A DNA stretch of 64,000 bases from NCBI GenBank assembly GCA_033675265.1, contig JAUJYZ010001050.1, positions 130,001 to 194,000 on the forward strand, given 5' to 3'. This DNA comes from Actinostola sp. cb2023 (Eukaryota > Cnidaria > Anthozoa > Actiniaria > Actinostolidae). Within the stretch, counting starts at the first letter, position 1, and each line of letters opens with the position of its first letter. This document shows positions 46,069-56,443 of this stretch, piece after piece. The notes beneath the pieces are model-generated. The model had not been told where the DNA came from and ran no database searches. It saw nothing but the letters and a program-made list of their open reading frames with translations. The translations under genes and the position numbers were made by a program.

Positions 46069-47400
46069 TCGATTTAGCAGTACTGCTAATTCCCCATTGA
46101 GATCCTTGACGGACGACCAGGTTCTTTTTATTAGCAATATGGGAATTCCAGCGGAGTATTTGATAATGTATAAACACAGGGAGCCCAAGCTTACTATCAG
46201 TGTATATATACATGTGACTTTGAAATGTGCAAATAAAAGTCATAATTTTCATCAAAAGTATTTGTTGTTGCTATATCTTATGTTTAAAATCCTCTCTGAG
46301 TTGCCTGGAGTTGTTATTTGAGTAGTTAAATTTGATTTTTTTCTTTTTTACTTACCTTTTTCTCCCTATACATAGTAAAGGGTGGAAACCGAGACCAACA
46401 TCGAAGCCAACCGGCCCAACAAAATGTCCCGTTTCACCAACAAATATACTTCCAATCACGTTCAGATCCACACAGCTCACGGCCAGACAATGCACTTACA
46501 CGGTCCTGCACAGAAAACGATGAAAAGTGAAGCGATTCTAATAAATACATCGAGAGCAATCGTTTAGAACTTGCATTTTCGATGCCACTAACACACAATC
46601 GGGCCGATCTGCGCGGACGGTACTGGGACCCAGCACCAAAAGTATTTCCACCGGGAGGTCCTGTGGTAATTTTGAACGAAACAAATTATGCCCCGTCAAC
46701 AGGACCTCCCGGTGGAAATACTTTTGGTGCTGGGTCCCAGTACCGTCCGCGCAGATCGGCCCGATTGTGTGTTAGTGGCATCGAAAATGCAAGTTCTAAA
46801 CGATTGCTCTCGATGTATTTATTAGAATCGCTTCACTTTTCATCGTTTTCTGTGCAGGACCGTGTAAGTGCATTGTCTGGCCGTGAGCTGTGTGGATCTG
46901 AACGTGATTGGAAGTATATTTGTTGGTGAAACGGGACATTTTGTTGGGCCGGTTGGCTTCGATGTTGGTCTCGGTTTCCACCCTTTACTATGTATAGGGA
47001 GAGAAAGGTAAGTAAAAAAGAAAAAAATCAAATTTAACTCAAATAACAACTCCGGGCAACTCAGAGAGGATTTTAAACATAAGATATAGCAACAACAAAT
47101 ACTTTTGATGAAAATTATGACTTTTATTTGCACATTTCAAAGTCACATGTATATATACACTGATAGTAAGCTTGGGCTCCCTGTGGTATAAATAGAAGTG
47201 TCTTGGAATATTTATTTCAGTGCCGCTCCTCGGTGAGTGTCAATCGATTTAGTAGTACTGCTGATTCTTAACGGACGACCAGGTTCTTTTTATTTAATAG
47301 CAATATGGGAATTCCAGCGGAGTATTTGAATGCATGAAAACGATAATGTATAAATAGAAGTGTCTTGGAATATTTATTTCAGTGCCGCTCGTTAACTCGG
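46069..47400. repeat. Direct duplication: occupied copy and empty copy of the same site
   Basis: Copy 1 (46069-46174 plus 47186-47233) has GTCGATTTAGCAGTACTGCT, GACGGACGACCAGGTTCTTT, GGGAATTCCAGCGGAGTATT, then GATAATGTATAAA, the inserted element, and GTATAAATAGAAGTGTCTTG. Copy 2 (47247-47400) has the same sequence uninterrupted: GATAATGTATAAATAGAAGT. Confidence 0.8.
46175..47185. mobile_element. Nested 1,011-bp palindromic element with 7-bp target duplication
   Basis: Starts CACAGGGAGCCCAAGC and ends with the complement. Arms of about 490 bp (46175-46664 and 46699-47185) are almost perfectly complementary, with a 34-base centre. GTATAAA flanks both sides (46168-46174 and 47186-47192). The uninterrupted copy at about 47343-47360 confirms the insertion point. 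The mirrored open frames at 46382-46567 (+) and 46796-46981 (-) are identical by symmetry and have no recognised domain. Confidence 0.8.
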
Positions 47401-47580
47401 TGAGTTTGACTACCGAGCCGGCTCGCAATCTATCTTCAGATTGGGCCCTGTATTATGTTGTCTAGTCATTCCAGCTACAGTATATCCATTGGAGGGGAGG
47501 ACGAAGAAACGATACAACAAGTCTTAACGGGAACTATGTTGTTATGTTTGGCTCACCTGAATGTTTGTTATCGACTTCAA

Positions 47581-47683
47581 CACGTTGTTTTTTCTCAAAG
47601 AATACTCTTATAGCCTGTCGTTGGTCTGGATCAAGACTTTCCAATTCAAACTGGTCATGTACGGCTGTAAATACTGTGTCCAT
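47581..47683 (-). pseudogene. RecQ-like helicase N-terminal remnant (right arm)
   Basis: From ATG at 47683 the - strand reads MDTVFTAVHDQFELESLDPD, then QRQAIRVFFEKKQRV, after which one extra A relative to the left arm shifts the frame and the Walker A is lost. FELESL-x(3)-QRQAI is how RecQ-like proteins in such elements usually begin, as far as I recall. Confidence 0.55.
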
Positions 47684-48646
47684 ATATCCTCGCTAAAAGG
47701 AGGAGGCCATTTTGAAAATAAACATAGCGCGAGTACCACAACCAATCAGGACACGCGTAAGAATGATAATTGGCGATAGCCAATCAGAAACTATTATATA
47801 TAATCGTGCTACTATGCTGGGGGTCCAGAACAAGGAATCATGCACTGATTCGCGGACGGACTATACCGTAGTTTAGGTTGGATGCGAGCGCAGCTAGCTT
47901 TTCCTTGACAAGTAAGGAAAAATTGTCAAGACGTCGAAATTTGCTCGTGTAAACGACAACAAGGAATTATTAAGGAAAATGTGGCAAGGAATATTAATGA
48001 GTTCAGTTCCCAGTCTTTACAGACGCCATTTGTTTTTGCTCGACAGGAGACTCGAATTTAATTTTGTTTGTTGTTCCGCTGATTGAAAGGCATTGCAGGC
48101 ACAACCAAAACTTGATGTAAATTCTTTACGAAGTAATGACTTTAGTGACAGTTGATTGACTGGAAAAAAATACCAATACACACGTATTAACTATCGAGTT
48201 TGTTACTAAATCTACAATTTTAGTGTTTCGAATTCAAGTCATTTTACTTACTTACTTTACTTTTATAGGCTAATTCTTTGCCAAAACAAAAATCACCTTC
48301 GCAAAGCGAGCACGATTCATTTTATCTTGGCCAATTAATTTTGTATTGGTTTTTGAGACTCTAAGATATTTTTATTTATCCAAGGGATTTTAATTGGTAA
48401 TGATGGTATACGCTATAAATTGCGAAAGGTAGTCGTGGAACGATGAGTTAGCACTTCTATTAACGATGACCCAGCACTCCTAGTCTTCGAACCTAGAGCT
48501 AGAGAGCAATACTTCGGATTTAGTTTGATATACGTTCGGAAACTATTAGGCGTTCGGATATCATCGCCCCCGTTTTCAGCCAATCTTTCGCCCCCGTTTT
48601 CAGCCAATCGAAGCCCTGAAACGGACATTAATATTCCTGAGTTATT

Positions 48647-48675
48647 ACTCGGGCACTTCCGGAGATAGCCCGAGT
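48647..48675. repeat. Short hairpin ACTCGGGC...GCCCGAGT (family member 1)
   Basis: ACTCGGGCACTTCCGGAGAT then AGCCCGAGT, followed by TATAAAATG. Related hairpins lie at 51623-51650, 57329-57359 and 57379-57407. Confidence 0.7.
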
Positions 48676-48996
48676 TATAAAATGAGCTTTCTTATTTTTA
48701 TTTATTTTTAATTTTTTTCTGTTGTACACAAAATGCCAGTTTCGTACCAGAAAATCATCAGGTGGAAGCTGCAGGAGGGAAACTGTTTTATATTCCAATT
48801 TATTTTATTTGGCAGGTCCAGCCACACTGACAGTTAATTTTAAGTCCCGACCCCTCCCTCCGTTGACCACTAGAGAACGGCTATTTTAAGACCCCGTCCC
48901 CCACTATGTTTGATATTGGATGTCATTAATGACTTTTTAATCCTTTATGAACAATGACCCCCTCCCCTACTATATGTGATATTTATAAAACGAGAG

Positions 48997-49064
48997 GCCG
49001 TGTTGTATCGGTGGATATAGATACGAGGCGAAGCCGAGTATCTATATACCCGATACAACACGGC
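48997..49064. repeat. Stem-loop with GAGGCGAAGCCGA loop
   Basis: GCCGTGTTGTATCGG and GGATATAGATAC pair with GTATCTATAT and CCGATACAACACGGC; the loop is about 13 bases. Confidence 0.8.
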
Positions 49065-49340
49065 ATGGAGTTTTATAAATGACTTCTAAAACCCAACATT
49101 CATTTAAACTGATATTTAATAATTTCCGATGGAAAAAGTTAAAGAAAATCACAAATTTGTAGGTAAGAGATGACTGTTACACTGCGATCATGCGCACTGA
49201 ACACCACAACTCGTCCCACATTTGAAAGAGGTATTGTAGGTGTCAGAAGGAACCGAGTAATATTATTACAAAAATGCCTATGTGAAGGTCAGTGGTGCGA
49301 TACTAAAACTGAGACCTTTGCATAAAGGCGTGTTCGGGTA

Positions 49341-49491
49341 GAGTGCAATTTAGAAAAGTTTGAAAACTAAATAACTAATTAGTACTAAATAGCACTAATG
49401 AAACAATAGAAAACAATAGAAATAGCACTATTTAGTACTATTTAAAGTTAGTACTATTTCACGCTTTTCTAAATTGCACTCTAGTCAGTTC
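49341..49491. mobile_element. MITE (GAGTGCAATTTAGAAAAG ends)
   Basis: GAGTGCAATTTAGAAAAG faces CTTTTCTAAATTGCACTC. The interior ACTAAATAGCACTAATGAAA and CAATAGAAAACAATAGAAAT is shared with the element at 29670-29810. Confidence 0.7.
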
Positions 49492-49908
49492 TAGAACTGC
49501 TTAACGAAACATGAGTGTTCTATCACTTTTAGTTATAACACTCATGTTTTATTAATCAGTTCTATAACTAAAACCTGGCAGGTCTGTATGGGGGTTTCTC
49601 AAACTCATTAATTATTCATGAGGTAATCAGCCAATCCGATGCATCAAATCCGGTCACATGATGGACCTTTGAAATGCATTTCAAAGTCCAAGGACTTAGA
49701 AATGATGGATTTCAAAGTACTCTTTCCTGAGTACGTTCTTATCCCTCATATAACAATCATCGGGACCAATCATCACTCTGTCCGAATATGCAGACTGGAA
49801 TTCTTGCTTTTCCGGGCTAAAATCTTGCAACTCTTTATTTATTGCCTTTAGGCCATTGCATGTAATAATTAATGAGTATGAGAAGTCGTTCCAAAACCTC
49901 GAATTCGG
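49492..49908. other. Non-coding stretch
   Basis: Contains a short inverted pair (AACATGAGTGTTCTATCACT / AGTTATAACACTCATGTT at 49508-49548). No gene supported. Confidence 0.4.
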
Positions 49909-49967
49909 ACTAGACGGGGTTTCCAGTCCTCGGCTTCGCCTCGGACTGGAAACCCCGTCTAGTCCTC
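49909..49967. repeat. Stem-loop with CTCGGCTTCGCCTCG loop
   Basis: GGACTAGACGGGGTTTCCAG pairs perfectly with CTGGAAACCCCGTCTAGTCC. The loop is a near complement of the loop at 48997-49064. Confidence 0.85.
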
Positions 49968-50226
49968 ATTCTCGGCTTTGAAACATTACATAAAGGTCCA
50001 TGCACCTTACCAAATGGACAGCTCCCATTGGCCTAATAGCCGTATCTCTATATCTACCGATAGAGTGATGGCACTTAACCCGTGAAACATAATTACACTC
50101 GTTCTCAGTAACACGCGCCCAAAGCTACATTTGTCTCGACGACAAAGTTGACTTTTGGTGGACGTCAATCAAACAGTTTTCACGACAATAGACAGAATCG
50201 GCTAACGCAATCAGTTAGTTCTTTAA

Positions 50227-50801
50227 AGTGCTACTATGATGAAATTTTGCGAAGTTGATGTTTTTGCATTTTTAGTATCCTGGTAGTATGTTTATTAAAA
50301 TTATCCAAACTGTTTTTCGTTACGATAAAAATAACTTCCACAAAATGTACAAATTTTGTACAAATTTCAAGCCCGCCATTATTCAAACTGGTTCCTGGCC
50401 GGTGACTAATTGTACAATAGAAGTGACGTCAGTTTCTCAACATCGTTCTTCGCAAATTCGTCGTATTGCTGATTTACACGCATGAAAACTGCGATTTTTT
50501 GGCGATTCAAGACACTGTTTCTTGTTCAAATGTTTTAATCATAATTAAACTAAAAATACAGTGCAGCAAGCCGTGAAGCGACGCGTTCACATTGAGAAAC
50601 TGACGTCACAGTCTATTGTTCGTAGGAACACGATTTTGTAATGGCGGACGTATTTTTGCCTGTTTTGAGAGTCCAATATTTCACTCCTTTATTCTTATAT
50701 CGACTTAAAAACAACTAAAACTGCTATCTTGGAGCTTAATAGACTATTTTACGAATGAATAATTTATTTAGCAATGGTACGAATTTCATCATAGTAGCAC
50801 T
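50227..50801. mobile_element. MITE with TTAA duplication, nested in the Tc1-like element
   Basis: TTAA at 50223-50226 and 50802-50805 flank AGTGCTACTATGATGAAATT and its complement. The length is 575 bp. The TTAA preference points to the piggyBac group. No coding. Confidence 0.75.
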
Positions 50802-50929
50802 TTAACCTAATTCAAAACCTTTGAGAATAAGAGCTTTTTGTTCCAAACATTTCCATTTCATTATCATGTCAATGTTCTACTGAAATCGAAATACAACAGA
50901 GAAAGAATCGTATTCCCAAAAGGTTTGCA

Positions 50930-51378
50930 ATGGTCAAAGAATGTAAACAGTGCGTCATCCGATTTGGTCTATCACATCATCCCGGAGTAGTCAGTAATTC
51001 AAGCGGGAGTTTCAAGCCTTTTTCGAATTCGTTTCGATGGCGAGTTATAATGTTAAAGCAGAGAGGCATGTCTACAAAAGGTATTGCTATTCTTTGCGTG
51101 AGCGAAACATTCGTAAAAAAAGTAATTCGACTGTACGAAAACACAGCCGACATCAAAGATCCTCCGCGGAGAAAGTCCAAGGCACGAACGATTACAGGTA
51201 AAGAAAAATGCCATTTTCTAAATGCGAACTGCTTCTGTTTATCTGTCTACATGCAGCTTTGATTGTTCCTCATTTAGCAACCGAAATTCGACTCATTCGC
51301 CGGGTGATTGAGGACAATCCGATCCGGAACTTTATTTTACGTCAAATGGCGGGATATGCACGTGGAAATGTGCTGTGA
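50930..51378 (+). CDS. Truncated Tc1/mariner-like transposase: DNA-binding domain only
   Basis: Two exons: 50930-51197 (donor ACAG|GTAAAG) and 51278-51378 (acceptor CATTTAG), phase 1, 122 aa. Residues about 35-85 form a helix-turn-helix: FRWRVIMLKQRGMSTKGIAI, then SETFVKKVIRLYENTADIK and a basic tail RRKSKARTIT. Exon 2 has TEIRLIRRVIEDNP, matching the segment that follows the HTH in IS630/Tc1-like transposases, then stops at TGA as the right TIR begins. The catalytic DDE/D domain is absent. It may be a decayed deletion derivative, or a short DNA-binding product that could compete for the TIRs. The splice call is my inference from frame restoration. Confidence 0.55.
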
Positions 51379-51622
51379 TTGTCATGGAAACTGTTTGCAT
51401 GACGTCCACCAAAAGTCAACTTTGTCGCCCAGACAAATGTACCTTTCGGCGCGTGTTACTGAGAACGAGTGTAACTAGGTTTGTTGTTGAGCTTAGACGC
51501 TCTGAAAATGTCAGCTTTAGCATTCCTCGAAGTAAAACACAGTCGCTACTAGCTCATTGCTTTGTTATCAGTAATTTGCCAACCCGGCATCATTGCCATC
51601 ATTATAATAGCTCTCGCTAATT

Positions 51623-51650
51623 AGTCGGGCTTCCTGTGGAAGACCCGACT
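51623..51650. repeat. Short hairpin AGTCGGGC...CCCGACT (family member 2)
   Basis: AGTCGGGCTTCCTGTGGAAG then ACCCGACT, followed by CTAAAAATGAG, like the sequence after the 48647 hairpin. A (GTC)n run follows at about 51674-51700. Confidence 0.65.
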
Positions 51651-51699
51651 CTAAAAATGAGAAGCGTTCTTTGTCGTCGTCGTCGTCGTCGTCGTCGTT

Positions 51700-54125
51700 G
51701 ACCTCAAATCAGGGTTCTACAGCGCATGCGCCCTGTGCCGGCCGCTAAGCCGGATAATCACCGAAGGACACGATTTATCAATACGAGACTGGTCGAGTCT
51801 GAATTCACAAACCTTGTTGGAGGAAGTTTATGTCGTCTTGTTTTCAAAATAACCACAATAATTCATAGAGATATGGATTTATCAATCCAGTACTACTGAC
51901 TGCAAAGGGTTTAGAGATCTTCAGAACTTAGAACGAAGTGAGTTGATACACGCAGCCGGCGGTAAGAGAACAGTTGTAAGGTTTTCAGCCGACCGATAAC
52001 CGTCGAGGTAAACCCATATTTACACTTCATCCCGAACATTGTTTAATCACTCTGCGATGTCTAGTTTATGTATACGGTATTTGTATTTGTATGGATATAT
52101 TTATGGTAACAAATAAACTATGTCATTGTCATTCATGCCTGTTCGCTGAGTTTGTGAAATCGCGGTACTGAAATTGCAAGGAAAGCATGTTCTATCGAGC
52201 TTGCAACGACGAGCAACCAAAAACTGTTTTAATCGCACTATAAGATATCTATATTTAGTTCAAATAGGTTACATTTTATTTGCTTTATTTCATCAGTCAT
52301 TCGATCTCTAGTTCACACATTAATAACGATGGCTTGTACGTCACATTGACATCGCTATTTGGCCGATTTCAGTCTGGATTATATAATTTCTTACAATGCC
52401 ATTTTCAGTGTTCATAAGCCCCTCTCCTGGATAATTAATTCAGTTTTTTTATGACCCCACTTAACGATCTCAAACAATTCCAAGTACCCCTTTTCAGCCA
52501 AGCTCCCCTCTTCATGAGATTGGAAACGTTACGATTTATCTACAATAATATTTTGGTCAGAACTCAATCAAAATGTCCACCATTGCTTATATACTATCTA
52601 CTGCAGGACAACCACCAATCAATCTGAATTCTGATCAGTAGCTAGGCGCATTCCGGCTATATTCAGGATTCAGGGGGGGGGGGGGGGGGGGCAAAGTCAG
52701 TATTTGCCCCGTTTTCGCAATTTTTCTGAAGGCAATTTTGTCGCGCGATTTAAGCGGCGTTTTCAATAGCGATGTTATTGCAAATCCAAATGGCGATTTT
52801 CGCGGCGACTCGGCACTGCGATAAGTCGCGCAAGTAGTTGCAAGTACCAAAGATCGCTTCCGTTCCGTTCCGTGCGCACTATATGTGTCGTGCACTTCGT
52901 TTTAAGTGGTTCTAAAGATCTCTAAACCCATTGACAACTGGTTTGGTGGATCGATTAATCCATATATCAATGAATTGTTATTTTTAAGATTTTTAAAATA
53001 TGCAAGGTTCATTTGCAGTAGAATCACCGCGAAATCGCTGATAGTTTACACAATGGCGCGAAATAACCGCCTGCATGAGCTCGACATTGAGCTCGACATT
53101 AAAAATGCAGATAAATCGCTAGTGTAGTGCAAACGGGGCTACAGGCTAGCACAAGGGATAACAGCGAAGTACTACTGTTACACAACAGAATTACTGATTT
53201 TACCGACACTATTAATTGCTGTATATTCTCAAAACACTTTTAGATAAAACAACTACATTCCTCTCATTTATTGATAAACTAAGTCAATGCCATTAAGACT
53301 TCAGTTCCATTAATGCCAGATTGTATTCTGACTAGATCAATTTCCTATTTTAGTCTACTCCTATTTTAGCATTGTTGACACACAATTATCTACCACGCCC
53401 AAAGACACTATACTTGTCAGAACTTCTTATTCCTATTTATCACTTACAATATTTCGACATAGTCAGATAACTTATAATTTTCACTATCCAGCAGTGTAAC
53501 TTTGTTGCAGTGTTTCAGAAGTTAACAATATAAAATATTCAGATTACTTGTACGACTTAACTGCGTATTTGATAATTGTAATCTAGAACTACATAGTATA
53601 TAGCCAATCATGAACCTAGATCAAACTGACATTGATATAATGATAGACAGCTAGTGCGCGTCACTATAAAGGTGACCGCACCTCAATTTGTAATTAGTCC
53701 TAGTTAGCCAGAGCTTGAATAAAGACAAGCAGAACCGATACCAGCCTACTTAGAGCCTCCCTTAACACTACATCTACAGCGAATAGCGTCATTCAGTTTG
53801 GACCAAAATTGTATCTCAGTAAAAATATCAGAAAGGAATACCAGGGTGTGGTACTTGCGCTCATCTGACTGATTATTGAATTGACGCCGCGAACGCTGCA
53901 TGCGGGCCAAACTTGTCGCTGCGCAAAGCAAAGTACTGAGATAAGTCATGTATCTAATAATTTCAGTTCATCATTTACAACTGAGTTGCACGCGACATTA
54001 CGAAATGTAGCTCGGAATTGCTCTCAGTACGTCACTCTGTAAATCGAACGGTTTCGGTTCTGCCCACTGTCGAAGTAAACCAAAGGTAACACAGTGCATG
54101 ATGCCCCAGTACATGCATTACGATA
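51700..54125. other. Intergenic; presumed 3' UTR side of PPP1R3
   Basis: No gene recognised. A G19 run lies at 52673-52691. CG-rich text at about 52690-52860 resembles the interior of the MITE at 24616. On the - strand an AATAAA lies at 53257-53262, a possible poly(A) signal for PPP1R3 about 870 bases past its stop; this is weak. Confidence 0.4.
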
Positions 54126-54923
54126 TTACGGAACTCTAGGCACTTTCCATCCCGCTTTATAATTAAACCCATTGTTGTTATCCCAGTACACGGCGTAGTT
54201 GACTTGGTAGCCAACTGCAAACTCAAGTAACCCATGTCCAGTAACTTCCTGGCCAGGCGATTTTGGACGAATCGCTAATCGAAATACGAACTTATCTGCA
54301 GTGCCGTCGCTACACTGGTAGATGAATTCAGCCTTCTCTTCTTGCTTATCTCTCCATCTATTCAAAGTATATCGTACGAAAACGTCTTTTTCGTAGGCAA
54401 CGTTCTTAACGCGTATAATTCCCACAAGTCCGTTGGTTGAACAAGAGAGTTCAAAAACATTCTCAAGGCAAACACCGTTTTTCTCAAACCGCATGTCGAA
54501 ATCTCTCCGGTAGATAGGCTGCGGCAGACAACATGAAAGAAATTTGATTGATCTCGAAGCGTCTTTTATGGTCGGCTTTTTATGCTCGCCAATTAACCCT
54601 TGAGCTTTCGAACAACACGAGGAATTGTTATTCAAGTCGGTGCTTTGGGCAAAGTGGTGTGGACTTTGGCTACACAAAGATGTCAAATTCTCAAAACTAG
54701 AGTTTGGAGTGATCGTTTTCACATATTCCAGTCGCTCTCCAACCAAATCAGCGAACGTAACACTCCGTCCCGTGGAATACCCGGTAGAACTCTTGCCGGC
54801 TTGTGTGAATTCCTTGTACAGGTCGTTGTATACTCCGATGTTTGGTCGTCGTTTGAGGCAGCTTGCTAGCATCTTGGATCGGTGATAGAAACAGAAATGG
54901 TCTTGGTTGCAGTTGAGTACCAT
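54126..54923 (-). CDS. PPP1R3: Protein phosphatase 1 glycogen-targeting regulatory subunit (PPP1R3 type), 265 aa
   Basis: Brings PP1 to glycogen, where it dephosphorylates glycogen synthase and phosphorylase and so favours glycogen storage; cytosolic. Two expected modules are present. The PP1-docking RVxF motif is RSVTFADL at residues 53-60. A CBM21 carbohydrate-binding domain covers residues about 150-256: VCLENVFELS, VGIIRVKNVAYEKDVFVRYT, W190, DGTADKFVFRLAI, LLEFAVGYQ and YWDNNNGFNY, the glycogen-binding signature. The length fits the short vertebrate paralogues (B/C/D class, about 285-320 aa), which also lack introns in the coding region. I chose ATG 54923; the frame stays open to about 55037 without another ATG, so an upstream spliced exon is possible. 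The linker (residues 80-130) is Ser/Asn-rich. The paralogue class (B, C, D or other) is not resolved. Confidence 0.9.
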   Translation of the reverse strand: MVLNCNQDHFCFYHRSKMLASCLKRRPNIGVYNDLYKEFTQAGKSSTGYSTGRSVTFADLVGERLEYVKTITPNSSFENLTSLCSQSPHHFAQSTDLNNNSSCCSKAQGLIGEHKKPTIKDASRSIKFLSCCLPQPIYRRDFDMRFEKNGVCLENVFELSCSTNGLVGIIRVKNVAYEKDVFVRYTLNRWRDKQEEKAEFIYQCSDGTADKFVFRLAIRPKSPGQEVTGHGLLEFAVGYQVNYAVYWDNNNGFNYKAGWKVPRVP

Positions 54924-55626
54924 GCACGAACCAGATGTATACTCAAGCGGCCGCCGGCGAACCGCGCTCCATCGGCGGAGCGTCACCACTTTTTTCAGCC
55001 GAATAAAAAGTGTTTGTACAGTGTGAGCTAGTCGACTTCAAGGTTGCGGCCCTCACGTAGCGACGTGTGCTTTAACAGACGTATTTGAAGGAGCGAAAAC
55101 TGATCAATTGAACTGCATGAATCTTTTCGTTTTCGTGCAATGAATAATTCAAATTCTAACGCTAATAATTCCATGTCATGTCAAGTGTTGAAGATTGATG
55201 GTTGAATTAATTATCTGGAATCGTGTCAGTCAGTTCCTGGATTTGTCACGGACATACGGTAGATACTACAGACAAGATACTATGACCATTTTTGTTCAGA
55301 GAAAGTATAGCCATTACCTAATCATGTTGATGAGTACATTTGCGCTGTCCAAAACGGGAAATAGATGGACTTCTAACTTTTCGATCTCCATTTATTCTGT
55401 CAGCAAGAACTATCACTTATCACGCATTGATTTCAACTATAAAGTATTAATAAAATATTAATGATCATAGTGTTTCCCATTTCAACTCCAAGTTCAAGTA
55501 TTTCCACATCGATCTGCACAAGAATGAGAAGGGATTCAGCAATTTTAATTGAGTGAAAACTCAAGGCCAATCATGACATTCCACAAACGATCGAACGTAG
55601 TCAGTTTGAGGTCAGCTGATTGGCCT

Positions 55627-55741
55627 ACACGAACAAGTTTTCCTTGACAAGTTTTCCTTGACACGGAAAAATTGACAATTTTTTTGTCATCTACACGAGC
55701 AAGTTTTCCTTGTCAAGGAAAATGTGCTCGTGTAGATTCGG
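55627..55741. mobile_element. Small foldback related to the 45590/47955 ends
   Basis: CTACACGAACAAGTTTTCCT at the left faces AAAATGTGCTCGTGTAG at the right, with an internal AAGTTTTCCTTGTCAAGGAA near-palindrome. The same CTACACGAGCAAGTTTTCCT sequence begins the foldback element at 45590. Confidence 0.65.
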
Positions 55742-55786
55742 CTTTACTCAACAAGGAATCTATTTTACAGACTCAAGTGCATTAAG

Positions 55787-56443
55787 GCCTGGGTTTCAAA
55801 ATGGCTGCCGTTTATTTGATGAGGGGGTAGTCTTTCTCTTTTTCTTTGTAATCTTTTACCTTAAAACTTTGACAAATAATATATAGTCACGACCTTAACA
55901 AAAATTACGTAACAGTTTCCATGGAAACTTGGTATGTGACCTTTGAACTCTAATTGAAATATCATTTTATAAAAGCCTTCTGCATTATAGTAAAGTGTTT
56001 TCATATGTCTGATATTTTTATGGATATGAATAGGGGGTAAGTCATTACTTATAACCCCAACGAGGGCGGTGAAGAAAAATAATTTTAAACAATCTTAAAT
56101 TGAGAGTATCATATTTCATTTCAGCCTAAATCATCCTTACCGATAATATTTGCAATTGCCCTCGTTGGATATATATACTATGGACTAACTCTGATTCACT
56201 TGTATAACAATTTCCTGCACATTAAAACGCTTTAATTAATGCAGGAGGCTTTTGTATCAATTATTTAAATTAGAGTTCAAAGGTCACATTCCATATTTCC
56301 ATGGCAACTATCATGTGTAATTGTCAACATCGTGGCTATATTGTAATTGCCAAAGTGTTAAGAGAAAATATTACAACGAGAAAGAATTAGACTACCCCCT
56401 CTTGAATTGCGGCGGCCATTTTGAAAAGTTTGAGACCCAGGCC
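55787..56443. mobile_element. MITE with TTAA target duplication
   Basis: TTAA at 55783-55786 and 56444-56447 flank GGCCTGGGTTTCAAAATGGC and GGCCATTTTGAAAAGTTTGA plus GACCCAGGCC. The length is 657 bp. It is absent from duplication copy 2, where ACAGAGTATTTCAG runs through the corresponding position (about 59014). Confidence 0.75.

Larger units (their letters stand above)
45590..47955. mobile_element. Foldback element of 2.4 kb with RecQ-like helicase pieces in both arms
   Basis: The ends GTCTACACGAGCAAG and TTGCTCGTGTAAAC face each other. The arms continue through GATGCGAGCGCA, ACGGACTATACCG, AATCATGCACTGATTCGC, ACGCGTAAGAATGATAATTG and ACATAGCGCGAGTACCACAA, all inverted between about 45600-45895 and 47715-47945. 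The inner part carries helicase remnants (45897-45995 + and 47581-47683 -) and a separately inserted palindromic element (46175-47185). No intact transposase. Confidence 0.65.
47956..49340. other. Intergenic stretch with hairpins only
   Basis: Contains a tandem 22-bp duplication (CGCCCCCGTTTTCAGCCAAT twice at about 48568-48609), the hairpin at 48647 and the stem-loop at 48997. No gene is seen. Confidence 0.4.
50092..51475. mobile_element. Tc1/mariner-like element, 1.38 kb, TA target
   Basis: TA at 50090-50091 and 51476-51477 flank ends ATTACACTCGTTCTCAGTAA and its near complement. TIRs extend about 100 bp (ACACGCGCC, ACATTTGTCT, CGACAAAGTTGACTTTTGGT, GGACGTCA). It encodes only a helix-turn-helix protein (50930-51378) and is split by the MITE at 50227-50801. 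Confidence 0.75.

Noticed and set aside
54600..54885. Two + strand frames of 86-89 codons over PPP1R3
   Set aside because: Antisense shadows of the PPP1R3 coding sequence.
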